Shown here: piece by piece, positions 47,879-60,442 of the stretch | How positions within the stretch are numbered: the stretch's first letter is position 1 | How the letters are laid out: each line of letters opens with the position of its first letter | Source of the DNA: Brachionus rotundiformis | Taxonomy: Eukaryota > Rotifera > Eurotatoria > Ploima > Brachionidae | Length of the DNA stretch: 64,000 nucleotides | Reading direction: 5' to 3' | Assembly: GCA_016802295.1 (NCBI GenBank) | Contig: JAESIW010000137.1 | Coordinates: 5,210,146-5,274,145 of the forward strand | Notes under the pieces: generated by a model | Database searches by the model: none | Told to the model about the DNA's origin: nothing | Seen by the model: only the letters and a program-made list of their open reading frames with translations | Program-made: the position numbers and the translations under genes

Positions 47879-48541
47879 TTAAATTTTTTTCGAGTTGGAG
47901 ATATATTTACTGGATTTTTTGTTATCACTATTTGAAAAGTTGATTTTACTCGATGGACAATTTAATTCAAAAGTTTTGGAATTAAAAATATTATTAGGTT
48001 TTGTCAATTGTTTGATTTTAGTTCCCAAAAATATATTTTTTTTAGAATTATTAGAGATTTCTCCAGATCTGTTTAAGTCGATAAAATTATTCATTCGGTC
48101 AAAATTTGAAAAATTATCTGATGAATTATTTTTTGTATAATTTCCAATTTTTTCCTTGCATCTTTTTATAATTGTTTTGTTCTCTAGTTCTTCATTTTGT
48201 TTTGTGGTTAACCATAAAATGCATGAGAAAATAAAAGTAAAACTGGTCAATATTCCAATCACATATAAAATTGGCCCTTTATCATCATCATCTTCATTTA
48301 ACTTCTCGTATGTAATATTTTTAGGTATTTGATTATTAGACATAAAAGAAAAACAACTTAAAATAGAAAAATAAGGAACAATAAAGTACGAATTTGAATT
48401 TCTGCTGCATGCTAACAAATGTGTCTGATTGTGGCCATGATAAACAAAGTCTTTTTTGAATTTGTTGAAACCGATTCTAGTAATATTGAATGGCTTATTT
48501 ATTGAATATAGAGTAATAAAACATTTTTTTTTTTGATACAT
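47879..48541 (-). CDS. small single-pass membrane protein, unrecognised
   Basis: Open frame of 220 codons from an ATG at 48541. A second ATG at 48343 would give 154 residues, and I think it the likelier start: the 66 residues before it look like chance coding. From Met67 the order is an N-glycosylation site (NIT), an acidic run (EDDDDKG), one hydrophobic segment of about 24 residues (ILYVIGILTSFTFIFSCILW), then a Lys/Asn/Ser-rich tail ending in basic KKI. A short outer segment, one membrane span and a basic cytosolic tail recall KCNE-type channel subunits, but no family signature is present. It could also be a spurious frame in AT-rich DNA, although an intact 220-codon frame is unusual here. 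Confidence 0.4.
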   Translation of the reverse strand: MYQKKKCFITLYSINKPFNITRIGFNKFKKDFVYHGHNQTHLLACSRNSNSYFIVPYFSILSCFSFMSNNQIPKNITYEKLNEDDDDKGPILYVIGILTSFTFIFSCILWLTTKQNEELENKTIIKRCKEKIGNYTKNNSSDNFSNFDRMNNFIDLNRSGEISNNSKKNIFLGTKIKQLTKPNNIFNSKTFELNCPSSKINFSNSDNKKSSKYISNSKKI

Positions 48542-51500
48542 TTTATTTTCATAAAAATATTTTTCATGAAAAACGCGATTTATACTTGGTTAAATTGACG
48601 TAATTAAATAAAATAAAATTTTTAAATTATCTTGTTTAGTTTTGTTTGTTTGTAAGAATGTTTATTTTATTAGAATTTCTTAATATAAAGGTAAATTTAT
48701 TGAAAGTAAATGATTTGCTTTTCAGAAAAAATGTCTTTATAAATTTAAACTTGCATTAAAAATCATGAAAATTCTATCCAGACGTTTATTTATTTGATTT
48801 ATGTTTATAAAAATGCTTTAAAAAATTTACCGTATTTCTTTGGTATAGAATTTGGGGATTAATACCACAATTCACATAGACTTTTTGTTCCAAATTTTTG
48901 TTTTTTAATATTTAATGATTGTAAATATATTTGATTTAAAGTTTTGAATCAAAATAAATTGTGAGCATTTAAATAATTTTCATTGACAAATTTTAAATTA
49001 AGTTCATCATATCCTGAATGTATTTCTTTAATGAAATAAACGTTGAGACATGAACTTCACATGCTACTTGGGTTAATTAGGGTATATTTTATAAACTTTT
49101 TATTTAAGTTAATTATTATGATTGAGAAATTTTTTAAGAAAAGCTAAATAAAATCTTTAAGAATCTTTTATTAAAAAAGTTTGCTTCAATTTTTACCTTG
49201 AATGCTTTAAGAGAACTGCATAATTTTTAGATCAAATTTATTAACAAATTTAATTAAATTTTTTGAAATAAATTAAAGTCAGTACTCGATGAATTCTTGA
49301 CTTGATTAACTTTTCAATTTTTACTATTGATTTCCTATACAATTAAAAGCCATAATGCAATAATCACGTTTTAAGATCATTTATGTACCCAAGGTTTTGT
49401 TATTTTTAAAAAATTTATGTTACATCATTGATAATTTATATTTGACAATCGTTGAATTTTATCTTCTCAATCCTTTAATTGACGGAAATAAATAACAATT
49501 AATATCTCAAAAATAAAATTAAGCTATTGAATAAATTTGAATATTATTATCTATTTAGATCTAAAAGATTCAAATTGACGCCAGATAATTTCAAATACTA
49601 AAATTCTTTCTGTTGCCTCTAATCAATTCGGAGACCAACAATGATTTTTATAGATCTCTCATTTTTATTTTAGTTTTACTTTTTTAATTTTGTGCAACCA
49701 TATTAATTAAGAAATCCGAGTAATTTTCATTAAAAAGAGATTTTTTCGTAAAAAAGCTGACTTAAGATTTATTTCCGATTTTATAATATATGATTTTTAA
49801 TTAAAGTAAATATTGAGAATAATAATGAAACAATCTATTTTGATCTTTACTTGGCTCTTGCATTAATTTTTATTCAACAATCATGATAAACAAATAAATA
49901 CTAAATTAGAATTTAAGTGAAATGATTCTAGCTGAATAGAACAAATGAGCTTAAAATGTCATCCAACTAAGAAATAATTTATTTGAGCTCCGCGGGCTTA
50001 TACCATAAACTGATAATTCTAAAATATTTCTTTTTTATTTTTAAATGACTTATTTTTGTTAATAAACAACTCAAAAATTAATTGAACTTCCCGAATATTG
50101 GCAAAAAAGTTAATTTGCAGCTAGAAAGCTTGGCTGAATTTATTATCAAAAGTTAATGATAAAAAAGTTGAAAAAAAATATTTTATATTTTTTTATTTTT
50201 ATTATCTTGAAAAACATAATAAAAAAAGTTGTCAAAGTGGAGATTTCACAATTTAAAAATGTGAAAAACCTGATATGAGAAAAAAAATCTGAGTCGGCAA
50301 GAAAATTATCTAAAAGTAAAAGCCCCTTTACAAAAAATTGAATAAAGCCTATTCGTTGAACGTATGACAAAAAAGCTTATCAGTTCTTTAAGTGTTCGTA
50401 TATAAAGGCAAATCTATTAAGATTAAATTAAGTAAAAACTAAATTAAGATTTTTAAAGCGATAAAACAGAGCTTGTAAAGGTTATGAATTTCAAATTGTT
50501 CAGAATTTACAAAAAACGCTTAGACACAACTCTTTAGGTTATTATATAAGTATTTATCGGATTGTATCAATTTTCAAGATTTTTAAATTTATATTAAACA
50601 AGATTTATTGATAATAATTTGCCACTTTTAACTTATTTTTAATCCATTTAAAGGATTTAGCTGATCCTAGACTGGATTCCGTATTTAATTTATATTTAAT
50701 AAGGGCTCTTGTTTTTTTTCATTTAGACGAAACATATTAAAATAATTGAAAGAATAGTATGTGCTAATAAAACGTGTTTATTCAATCTTTATTAAAAAAT
50801 GAAACAGTTTAATTTAGAAATTTGTTGCCATTGTTAGTTCCTCGTATTATTCGAGATATTAAATAATAATTTCACATTTTTGAAAATGACTCTATTGAAT
50901 TTGTTTCATACCTGTGTAACAAAACTATGCGTACTTGTTTATATTCAGTTTATTCATAGAAAATCCTCAATGATTTGATTAATAGACTTTATCCACGTTT
51001 TTTTAACACTAGACTTAAGGGGACCACTGTTAGAAACACATCTTGATCGACTTGAATCCTGAAATCAATAGTTTCAACTACTAATCTAATTATGCACAAT
51101 CAAAAGGAGTAGAATATTTTTCCAATAAGGGAAACAAAATAAAAATTAATTTAAATATTATTCATATAATTCACGTTTACATAAAATGTGTAAATTGTCG
51201 TTTATTGGAATGATTGTGATTTTAGATTAAGGAAAGCAATTGTTTTTGGAAGAAAAATATAAAAAGTATTCTTTATGCATGAAATGTGTGCAAGAGATAT
51301 AAATACCGGGATCAATTAAGTGAATAAGTTTTGTCAAGGCACGGATCACTAATTTAAATTTTTTTTCTTAATAAACTGTTATTCGATAATTTTTTAATTA
51401 TCCTTGGGAACATTAAGTAATGAAACGTGATTTGCTTTTTAGTAAGAAAAGGGCTTAAAAATAATAGTATATAAGATTTAGCTATATACATATTTTTCTC

Positions 51501-52565
51501 TATATATTATTTTATTTTTGTTTATATTCTAGAATAGTTTAAAAATTTAAATTTACCTGAACTTGATTTCAAGAATAGAATTTAATTCGATTAATTTTTT
51601 TTAATTTAACTGGTTTTTGTTTAATACTGGAAAGATTCAAATAAACTTCATGTTGCTTTAGCTTGGTACCTGAATTTTATTTTATTTTTTTTTTTGATCC
51701 TGACTTAAAGTCATCAAAAAACTTGTTTTTTTATTTTTTTATTATTTAAATAGCTAAGGTGTGTTTATCTTAGATTAAGTTTTTTTTCCGACTTCAATAA
51801 ACCGAACAAGATTGATACATTGGTTCTTTTTTTAGTTTAAATTCTAATGTTTTACAAATAAAGTTAATTAATTTCAAAACAATTTAAGTTTATATATTTT
51901 TTTTTCAAAAGTTAATTGCTTTTAAGAGAGTCTATTTTTAAAATAAAGAGTAAAATTTTTATTTTTAAATTGTCCGTATGTTCTGTTAACTTTTAAATTT
52001 TAGAGTCTGAGGATGTGGGCGATGCCGCGTGGACTCGAATATTTTAAGTCTTAAACAAACAGGAAATTTCGTAACTAAGACTAAATTAATTTTTAAACAA
52101 AAAATAAAAAAATTAAAACCCAAAGAGTAAAAAAGCAATATTTTCAAAATTAAAGAATAGGAATTATTGATCGATTCAGTTTGATTTAAAAAAAAAAAAA
52201 GAGAAAAAGTTCCAAATAAAATACGAAATTTTTCAAGCTTTATTAATTGAATTCTAGAAACGAATACCTTGGTAACTGAATTTGTGATTGAGCATGGAAA
52301 AATCAAGTTTTACGTAATGCTGGATTTTGATTGAATCAATTATTAAAGTAATGTAAGAGAGTTTTTCTATTTTTTTTCGATTAACCCAAAAGACTAAATT
52401 AAAATCAAATTCAAGTCTCGTAACGAATCATTTAGAGCTTTAGATTCAATAGATTGAAAGATAATTCCAATAAGAAACAAAAAAGATAAACTTTGTTTTA
52501 TATCGATATGAATCTAGCTACAATTCAATTGAATCTAATTATATTATAAAAGGCTCAAATCAATG

Positions 52566-52677
52566 GTGTATTCAGCAGCATTAGGGTCTCAGTGTCGAAT
52601 ACACAATAGGATAAAATCAGGGATTCAATTTAAATTTTGATTAGGTTGCCTTAACTGCGAGTGATTTTTGTTAAGGC
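52566..52677. other. two adjacent perfect inverted repeats
   Basis: GTGTATTC/GAATACAC at 52566-52573 and 52597-52604, then GCCTTAAC/GTTAAGGC at 52648-52655 and 52670-52677. Each is an 8-bp perfect stem with a loop of 14-23 nt. Short stems like these can arise by chance, so an RNA gene is not claimed. Confidence 0.3.
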
Positions 52678-55600
52678 TATAGGCAAAATTTAGGAAGAAT
52701 AAAAGGTAAATAACGGAAATTCGATCCAAAAAAATTTACTTTTTTACAAATTGAATTTTTATCGATTGAATAATTTAATTTTAATTTTTTTTCAAGTTTA
52801 CCAATTTAAAAGATCAAATGACTGTTTAGATTTTCGATGTTAAACTAATTGCTATTTTTCTTGTAAGCTAATAGTCTTAAATCTAAATTTGTCATCCGAT
52901 CCGAACCATGCAACTATTCCTTGTTGTTACTTTTAATATTCTTTAGTCAAATGTTTTCCTATTTGATTTCATTTGTGTTCGTAATTCTATTCCTGAATTG
53001 AAATTAAGACTAGCAGCGACAAATAAACTTGTTAAAAATTTTCAGAGATCATTTCATAAATTTTAAATGATGCTTTAAATTGTGCTTCATTTCCTATTTG
53101 TAAGCAAAAATCGATTAGCTTCAAACTTGGCCCAACATGTACCTCTACTTCTGCTAGACTGAGCCCCAAAAACCTCCTGGATTAGGTTCACACTCACATA
53201 CAAACAACAATAAGTTTTTCTCTTTCATTTTTTGTTGGCTGCTAATTGAATTAAGGGCTTTTGAGTGGAATATTCACGTGTAGTGGCAAGGTATTGTGTC
53301 AATGATATTAAACAGGATATAGTATCTGATTCTGGTTTTATATTTAGATCGAAAATCATGATTGGCAAGGATTTAAGTGCATTATTAACTCTGTTTAATT
53401 AGAAAATTTAAAGCTAAAACTTGTCAATAATCGACGACAAGTAAATGGAATCAACAAGCAGTATTCGCACAGAAAATCCATTTCCTCAAAGCCATTATAG
53501 ATAAAATCTTGATCAAATATTTACTTTAAATAAATCATTTTCTAGTTCTTTGTTTCTAACTGAAGATTTATCCAAATAATAAATTGTCGTCAACTAAGTC
53601 TCTTTTCTTTCATTTTGTTTTATCATTATTTATTAGAAAAACTATCGAATCTGATACGAATCTATGTGGAATTTGAAGTCGAGCACGGAACTTTTTCTCA
53701 AATTGCTCAAATATACCAAAATTTATTAGCTTTTTTTTGTCAAACTCAATTATAGACTTATAATTTATTAATTTCGTCATAGTCCTGGTGCTTTTATCTA
53801 GAAGTGCCGATTTAGGGGATTACAAACTATTCAGACAAAGTGATCTCTCACAAGTTCTAAATCGATTTTCGCCTCAAATTCCGCATTGATAATTTTAGAC
53901 ACTTGAAAGCTTTAGTAATTAATAAAGGAAACAAGTTTCCTTCAGAACGACATAAACATTCCATAAAGATAAAACAAAGCTTTATATTTGATTTATTCAT
54001 GCTTTCAAATACACCAAAGCACATTTACCATCAAAATTCATTATTTATTAAATTGATAAAAGTTAAAAAAAAATAAAATAAAAAACAATAAAAAAAAATA
54101 TATTTTTTTTTCTATTTTTTATCTAGATTTATCTCGAGAAGAAAATTTTCTTTTAATGTGTGTAGGTTAATAAAAATAAAATAGCTGGACAAAGACAAGA
54201 CGCGGTGAATTTTTATTTGAGCAGATAAGATATTCTTGGTCAATATTCAAGAGCCAGGTTATCGAGCCGACTCTTATCACTAGTTTGAAAATTGCATGGC
54301 AAAGAATTAGCTTGAGTCGCGCACATAGATCTCATGCAAATCAAAATCTATTTTAGTTTGTGTAATGCTTAAATCATTATTCAAATAGACCGTAATGCGT
54401 AGAGCCAAGATAAGAATATTATTTCAAGTGTCGTGACAATAAATAAATTGCAGCAATATTTTAATGTTGTTTTTCTATATTAATTCCGGTTCAAATTGAT
54501 TAATTTAAAGTAGTTATACTCAATCTAGTATAACAATAGACTGCATGATAATTCTGTATGGAAAGTTTACTTGATTAAGAATCATTTTGTAATTAATTTT
54601 TTATGTTACTTTAAGGACCATTCATAGCGCAGATTTTCTCTCTGTTTTTCGAAATAAAAAGATATTTCTAATTGAAATATCATATTGCAAATATTTAGTT
54701 TTTCTTCTAAATCGAAACAATTTCAATTTTTGATTTTCTAAGTTGTATAAATAATTAAACAATTAATTATTAATTAATTAGTTAGAAATAATGCTCCTTA
54801 ACTTTTTTCCAAATCGTTTGCCGGAAATTTAACTTTGTATTAAAGAGCTTTAGATATTTTTTCTAGTTGAAATTAATTTTTTTTTGTGATTTAATTTGAT
54901 GAAACTTGATAAAAAGAGGGATATATATTTTGGCTGATATGATAGCCTATTGATTCTAAAAATAATCTTTTTTATTGTTCGGTCTCAAAAGAATACCTTT
55001 ATGCGATAGGAATCGAATTTAGATCGCAGCAAGATTTTTTTTTATTGCATGAATTAAAATATAGGAATTATTTTCCAGGCTTAATTAAGCGAAAATTTTG
55101 CAAATCGAAACACAATCGAAAACTTTTAATTTATAATCAGAAAATCATTTCATTATATATTATATTTAGTTTAAATTAGAAAAAAAAATAATAAATTTTT
55201 TCTTCTACACTTGAATTATATGGCTACATTTGACATTCCATTAAAGAATTAGAGTCGTTTGACAAAGTCTTAAATTCCATCATTGGACATTACCCAAGCA
55301 TTTAGGAGTCTAATCCACAAAATTAAAACCACCGATTCAAGCGTTCATACTTTTTTGTTTTTCAAAAGCTTTTTAGTTCTTAATTTTTTAATTGAATTCT
55401 TTAATAGTAAATGATTTGAGGCACTTAAAAATCGACAACTATGACAACTAGAATGACAGATATTTTCCAAATTTAAGCCCAATAATTCTATTCCGTGAGA
55501 TCCAAATACACAAGTTTTATTTGAAAAAAAAAAAATTTTCTTTATTTTGGAAATTCATTAACAACTTAGGGAATAAAAGACTCTTATGAAATAAAGAGAA

Positions 55601-56683
55601 AAATCTCAAAATTTCCTGGGATTAATTCTCAATTTTAAAGATTTTCCAGTTATATAACCATTTATCATTTGAATTGGCGCAGGCGGAAAGCTGGCCCCGA
55701 TTGTGACTTTTTTAAAAATGTTCAATAAAATATAAAAAAAAGATAAGAAACTAAAGATAAGACATAAAAAGTTCAGATATAGAAAAAACCAAAAAAACAT
55801 ATATAAAATCAATTTTGCCGAAACTTAAAATTGTACTTAAAAAATTTAAAGAAATATTCAGGCTAAAACTACTTTTAAGATTAAATTTAAAGTTAACCGA
55901 ATTGTCGATAAGAATATTTGCTTTAAGATTGATCAAGTCAAATCATTAAGTGTACCTTATCATATTTTCTTAAACATCAAGCACTTGAGTGATTTAAACT
56001 GTTATTTGTAAGTAAAACACAATAAAAATTTTTTTATTAGAGTTAGTAATAGATATTTTAAAAGTTATTTCAAGTGGTCTTGTAGGCAAATATTGGCATT
56101 ACTAATCGAATAGACGGCTAACACTTAAAGTGTATCAATTTCAGCATTGACAAGGAAAATGCAAATCTTTTTTAATCTTTCTTCTTTGTTCTAAAACAAT
56201 TTAAGTTTTGGGAGTATTTTTGTTTAATTTGGAAAATAGAGAATAAGTTGAAGATTTAAATACAATGATTCAACAACAAATTGTATTTTGGAGAATGTTT
56301 ATTGTTTGTGGCTACACCCGGGGAGTTTGGCGCGATGGTTTTCTTATGAGCTTGTTTTTCTTGGAAAATCCAATTTTGTGATGACACAGATCATTTAATG
56401 GATCGAAATTAAGAAATGATTATGGCAAATAATATGGCGAGCTAAATTGGTTTTAAAAGCTTTATTTCTCAAAAACAATAGCATCAACAACTACGACAAC
56501 GTCGACGGCCAAAGACGGCGCAGACGAAAATTAAGGGAGAAAATTGCATTTAAATTTCAATTTTTTTTCGAAAATTTCTTCAAACATGATTAGATCTCTT
56601 TTTCTTGTCAGTTTTGTTTTTGGTGGACTTGATTATTATTTTTCAATTTTGTTACTATCTATCTCTTTTTGTTCATACTCTCT

Positions 56684-56706
56684 CTTTTTCTCTCTCTCTC
56701 TCTCTT
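56684..56706. repeat. (TC)n microsatellite
   Basis: Pyrimidine tract of repeated TC units within a longer CT-rich stretch. Confidence 0.8.
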
Positions 56707-57754
56707 TCTGTCTTTTCTTTGCAAAGAAGATAATTCATCTATAAACCATTCAAGCATTTCATTTAAAATATAAAATAATCTCTTTTAAAACGACAAAAAG
56801 CCAAAGAAAAGATTTCAATTTTTTGAAATTTAAATTTTTAAATTTCTATCGATGAGAAGCTTGGATAGAATAGGACTCGTACCTTAGGACTTGACACACA
56901 AATTGTTCAAGATCTCTTCAAAATTTGGTCAAATGCATGAGAACAAAATTGCGAATTGGTTCACTGAGTTTTTTAAATGGCTAGACTATTGAAATCTTTT
57001 AATCATTAAGAATAGATTTCAAATTATCGTCAAATAATTGTCACTTACAACCATTCGAAATTTATTAATGTCTTCGACTTTGAACGAATTGCTGCTTGAA
57101 TGATTGTAATTGCATCTTGCAAGCCATGCTCCCAAGCTAAACTTGTTTATTTTATTTAGGTGATATATGTCTCTTTTAGATAGGAAAATCGCGATTTTTG
57201 CTTTTCGGCACTAATATAATAGCCATGCCGAAATACTAATACTTAATGCTTGTCGATTTTCTCTAGTGAACACTCATCAATTTTGGCCAAGTTGGTCAAC
57301 CATTTACTTAATTCGATTTAAGCCTCATAACTAATACTACTCTTGCTCCATATAGAATAGATAAATAGTTTTTTTATGCAATTTTTTTCGAAACATTTTT
57401 TTAAATTTTTTATTTTCTAAATATTTATTTTATTTAAACAAGTTATATATTATATTTATTTTGCTAATATACAATCAATAGGCCTAAAATTGGCAGTAAA
57501 GTTGTTCCAATAGGAAAATTTTATTGATGTGAGCCAATTTGGCTCGGAGCACTTTCCAAAAAATTCATGCCACAGTTAACCAGATAACTTAATTTAATAG
57601 TTTATGCAATAAATTATTATTTTTTGATCAGAATTTCCAGAACCATGTTGTTCTATTTAAATGATAAATGTTTTTTTTTAAAAACTAATTGTTTAATTTA
57701 GATTTTGAAATTACCGCATTTTTGCATATTGACATATAGATAACTAAATTCTAA

Positions 57755-60442
57755 ATGTTGGAAAACACATTAGAATTGCCAAGTAATACGCTGGGTTGTT
57801 CATCCTCATCTATTGAATTGTCGCCAAAAGAGAACTTGTCCTCATCATCGTCGACGTCATCACGTTCTGGCTCCTTGTACAATTTTAAATCAAAAATTAA
57901 GCGACTAAGAAGACAAAATTTGAGAAAAATTTATCTAAGAACAAAATTAAAGAGAGTTGGTCAAGCGAAATTTGGCTATTTGAAAGCGAAAAGATACGCT
58001 AGCTTGTCATCGGCTTCGTCTACATCATCATCAGTGTCATCGCCAAACAATTCATTGGAACAACCCCATTCAGAAGAGAAGCAGACACAACCCAAGAGAC
58101 CAATGAAGCTCCACAAATTTTATCACTCGGTCCCTTTTAAATGCCCATTCTGTTTTACATTCAAAGAAATACCACAAGATTTTATAGACCATTTGACTTC
58201 GGTGCATTTTTCTGACGTAAAGCTACTGTACGAAAGAAAATGCACCAAGTTGATCGAGTCTGGAGAAAACCAGACGGATGAGAACGCTGCAGCGACCAGT
58301 CTGGCTGAGATACCGTCAAAATTGCGCAAAATGATCAAAGATCTCGAGAACGAAGAAGAAAATGGTATCAAGGAAGAAATGGTACCAAATGACAGTGAAA
58401 ATGATGATTGTCTAAACAATCAAACTAAAAGCCTTGATAAAGAACAAGAGCAAGAGATTCACACACCACCCAAGACTCCGCCATCTGAAAGCAAAGCAGA
58501 AAGCATCGAATCTCCAAAATCAAGCTATTTATCCATGAACTCGGCTTTGCTTCCGCCTAGGAAACAACAGCGCCTGCTTAAATCACCATTTGATGCAGAC
58601 GAAAGCCAAAAGATCAAAAATTTACCATTCTCTGTGCCTGCCCTATTGTCTGACCAGCAACAATCTAAAACAAACTACATGAATATGAACATGAATTGTC
58701 ACCAAAGCACACAAAACCAAGAGGCTTCGATGAAATGTGCAATATGTGATCGTGGCTTTGAGTACTATTCAAATCTAAGGCGACACATAAAGACCAAACA
58801 TAAAATATTTGGCAAACAAGTAAAAGAATATGTAATTAGACAAAATGGCAAAAAATCAGACAATGACCAGTATTATAAAAATTTCATAGAACCATCGGTA
58901 AAGACAGTGAGCCCAGTGTCGCTAAAAAAGCCAAAAAACGAGAACGATGAGTCGTTCGACGACGACATTGATGAATCACAAGCCGAGCTTGCTTCATCTA
59001 CATCTACCACGTCCTCGTTTTCTACCCATTCATCAAACGGAGCCAATTTATACACTAACCAGACCAATCCGGCTCTCATGGCCGCCGCTGCTCTATCAGC
59101 ACACTTTCCGGCACACATGATTAACCAACAGCAAATGATGGCATTTTTGACCCACTCAAATACCATGAACAAAATAAAATCAAGCCTATTAGAATCATTG
59201 TTGAACCGAAAAATGCCTGATCATGACGAAAACAAAGAAGATGCCAAAATGAATCAATTCAGCAAGCTTATTCAAAATATTGTCGAAATGAACCAGTTTG
59301 GACAATTCAACAATGCTTCTATGCTAGCTGCAATGAATCAAATGCCCAAAGTAAAGAGTGAGTCGTTGGAAGAGAGCGAAAATCTGGTTCAAGAAGCAGA
59401 TACAGACTCAAAAAAAGAAAATGACACTGATTTGTATGAAGATGACACATTGGCCAAAAAAGAAGATATTGATTACGAGGAGAACGATGCTGAGCAAGAA
59501 AACAAAACTGATGGCGACGATTTGGACAATGACAATGATGACATGCGCTCGAGGACCTCGTCGTCAAGATCGTTTCACTCTGACAACCAATCTAACCACT
59601 TGACACCGCCATCTGTCACACCAAGCAAATTCATGTTCAATAACCCACTTGGCAACCAGACTCATCCTCCGCCAATCAACCAGTTTGTTCTAGAAACTCA
59701 TTTGAGGAATTTAACTCAACAAAATTTTAGTCATCAAGCTTACCAAGCTTATCAGCAAAATTTGCATAGATTAAACTTGGCCAATCAACCTTTCCTGAAC
59801 CCTAACCCTGTTGGTTTGCTTAATCATCATCAACAACAGCAGCAACAGTCAAACAACCAAGCAAGTTCAAGTGCGCCATCGGTACCCGGTACTGTCAGAC
59901 GTAAAAAAAGCAAGGACTTTTCTACTTCATCGATGGTTCAATCGATGAGAAATCTCCAATGTTCACCATCAAGTCAACAAAATGGCGATCAGAACATCCG
60001 ATTTAGCAGTGAAATATGGCGCTGTCCGTATTGTTGCTATGAAACAACTAGTGCTTCTAGATACAATAGTCATTTAGTTTGTCACGGATGGAAGCCCTAT
60101 CTCTGTCCACATTGCGGCTCGAGATCGAACCGGTTGCCAGACATGCGCACCCACATTAGCACGTTTCATCCAGAATTTAATGTAAATACATTTGTTGTTT
60201 TGAGCGAAGAGGAAGCCAAGTCTACCCTAAAGGATTACATGAAAAATAGAGCGCTGATAAATAGAAAATTGAAAGAGATGCGACCACAGCCCAAGTTTAA
60301 ATGCAAATTGTGTCCGTATGCTTCATTGTACCAGTTTAATTTGACCAAACATGTGAAAAGTGTTCACTTAAGTGATGTTTATCACAATAATACGGCCACA
60401 CCGACACCCAGTCAAAATCAAAATGCTTCTCAAGATTCTTAA
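57755..60442 (+). CDS. C2H2 zinc-finger protein, five fingers, single exon
   Basis: Intronless 895-residue protein, probably a nuclear DNA-binding regulator. The N-terminus is Ser-rich with a basic stretch (KSKIKRLRRQNLRKIYLRTK, about 45-65) that could be a nuclear localisation signal. Finger 1 is near residue 129 (CPFC...H-x4-H) and finger 2 near 328 (CAIC...H-x4-H). Three fingers cluster near the C-terminus at about 756 (CPYC...H-x3-H), 784 (CPHC...H-x4-H) and 849 (CKLC...H-x4-H); the five all keep 12 residues between the second Cys and first His. Between fingers 2 and 3 lie Ser/Thr-rich, strongly acidic (about 545-590) and Gln-rich (QQQQQQ) regions. The paired-and-spaced layout is not one I can assign to a named family. 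An AATAAA lies about 315 bp after the stop, and 9 kb of gene-free DNA precedes the start. Confidence 0.88.
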   Translation: MLENTLELPSNTLGCSSSSIELSPKENLSSSSSTSSRSGSLYNFKSKIKRLRRQNLRKIYLRTKLKRVGQAKFGYLKAKRYASLSSASSTSSSVSSPNNSLEQPHSEEKQTQPKRPMKLHKFYHSVPFKCPFCFTFKEIPQDFIDHLTSVHFSDVKLLYERKCTKLIESGENQTDENAAATSLAEIPSKLRKMIKDLENEEENGIKEEMVPNDSENDDCLNNQTKSLDKEQEQEIHTPPKTPPSESKAESIESPKSSYLSMNSALLPPRKQQRLLKSPFDADESQKIKNLPFSVPALLSDQQQSKTNYMNMNMNCHQSTQNQEASMKCAICDRGFEYYSNLRRHIKTKHKIFGKQVKEYVIRQNGKKSDNDQYYKNFIEPSVKTVSPVSLKKPKNENDESFDDDIDESQAELASSTSTTSSFSTHSSNGANLYTNQTNPALMAAAALSAHFPAHMINQQQMMAFLTHSNTMNKIKSSLLESLLNRKMPDHDENKEDAKMNQFSKLIQNIVEMNQFGQFNNASMLAAMNQMPKVKSESLEESENLVQEADTDSKKENDTDLYEDDTLAKKEDIDYEENDAEQENKTDGDDLDNDNDDMRSRTSSSRSFHSDNQSNHLTPPSVTPSKFMFNNPLGNQTHPPPINQFVLETHLRNLTQQNFSHQAYQAYQQNLHRLNLANQPFLNPNPVGLLNHHQQQQQQSNNQASSSAPSVPGTVRRKKSKDFSTSSMVQSMRNLQCSPSSQQNGDQNIRFSSEIWRCPYCCYETTSASRYNSHLVCHGWKPYLCPHCGSRSNRLPDMRTHISTFHPEFNVNTFVVLSEEEAKSTLKDYMKNRALINRKLKEMRPQPKFKCKLCPYASLYQFNLTKHVKSVHLSDVYHNNTATPTPSQNQNASQDS

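Larger units (their letters stand above)
48542..57754. other. 9.2-kb region without a recognisable gene
   Basis: Longest gene-free stretch in the window, ending at the start of the zinc-finger gene. Open frames inside are short, Phe/Leu/Lys-rich and without motif, as expected by chance. Features seen: two short stem-loops at 52566-52677, an E2F-like TTTGGCGC at 56326, a CpG-rich patch at 56491-56530 and a (TC)n run at about 56684-56706. No tRNA or rRNA recognised. It may be the control region of the zinc-finger gene. Confidence 0.5.

Noticed and set aside
51986..52306. 106-codon minus-strand frame in the gene desert
   Set aside because: Phe/Leu/Ile-rich by composition, no motif, no splice partners; expected by chance in DNA this AT-rich.
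56544..56744. 66-codon frame across the (TC)n tract
   Set aside because: Ser/Leu/Phe content follows directly from the CT repeat.
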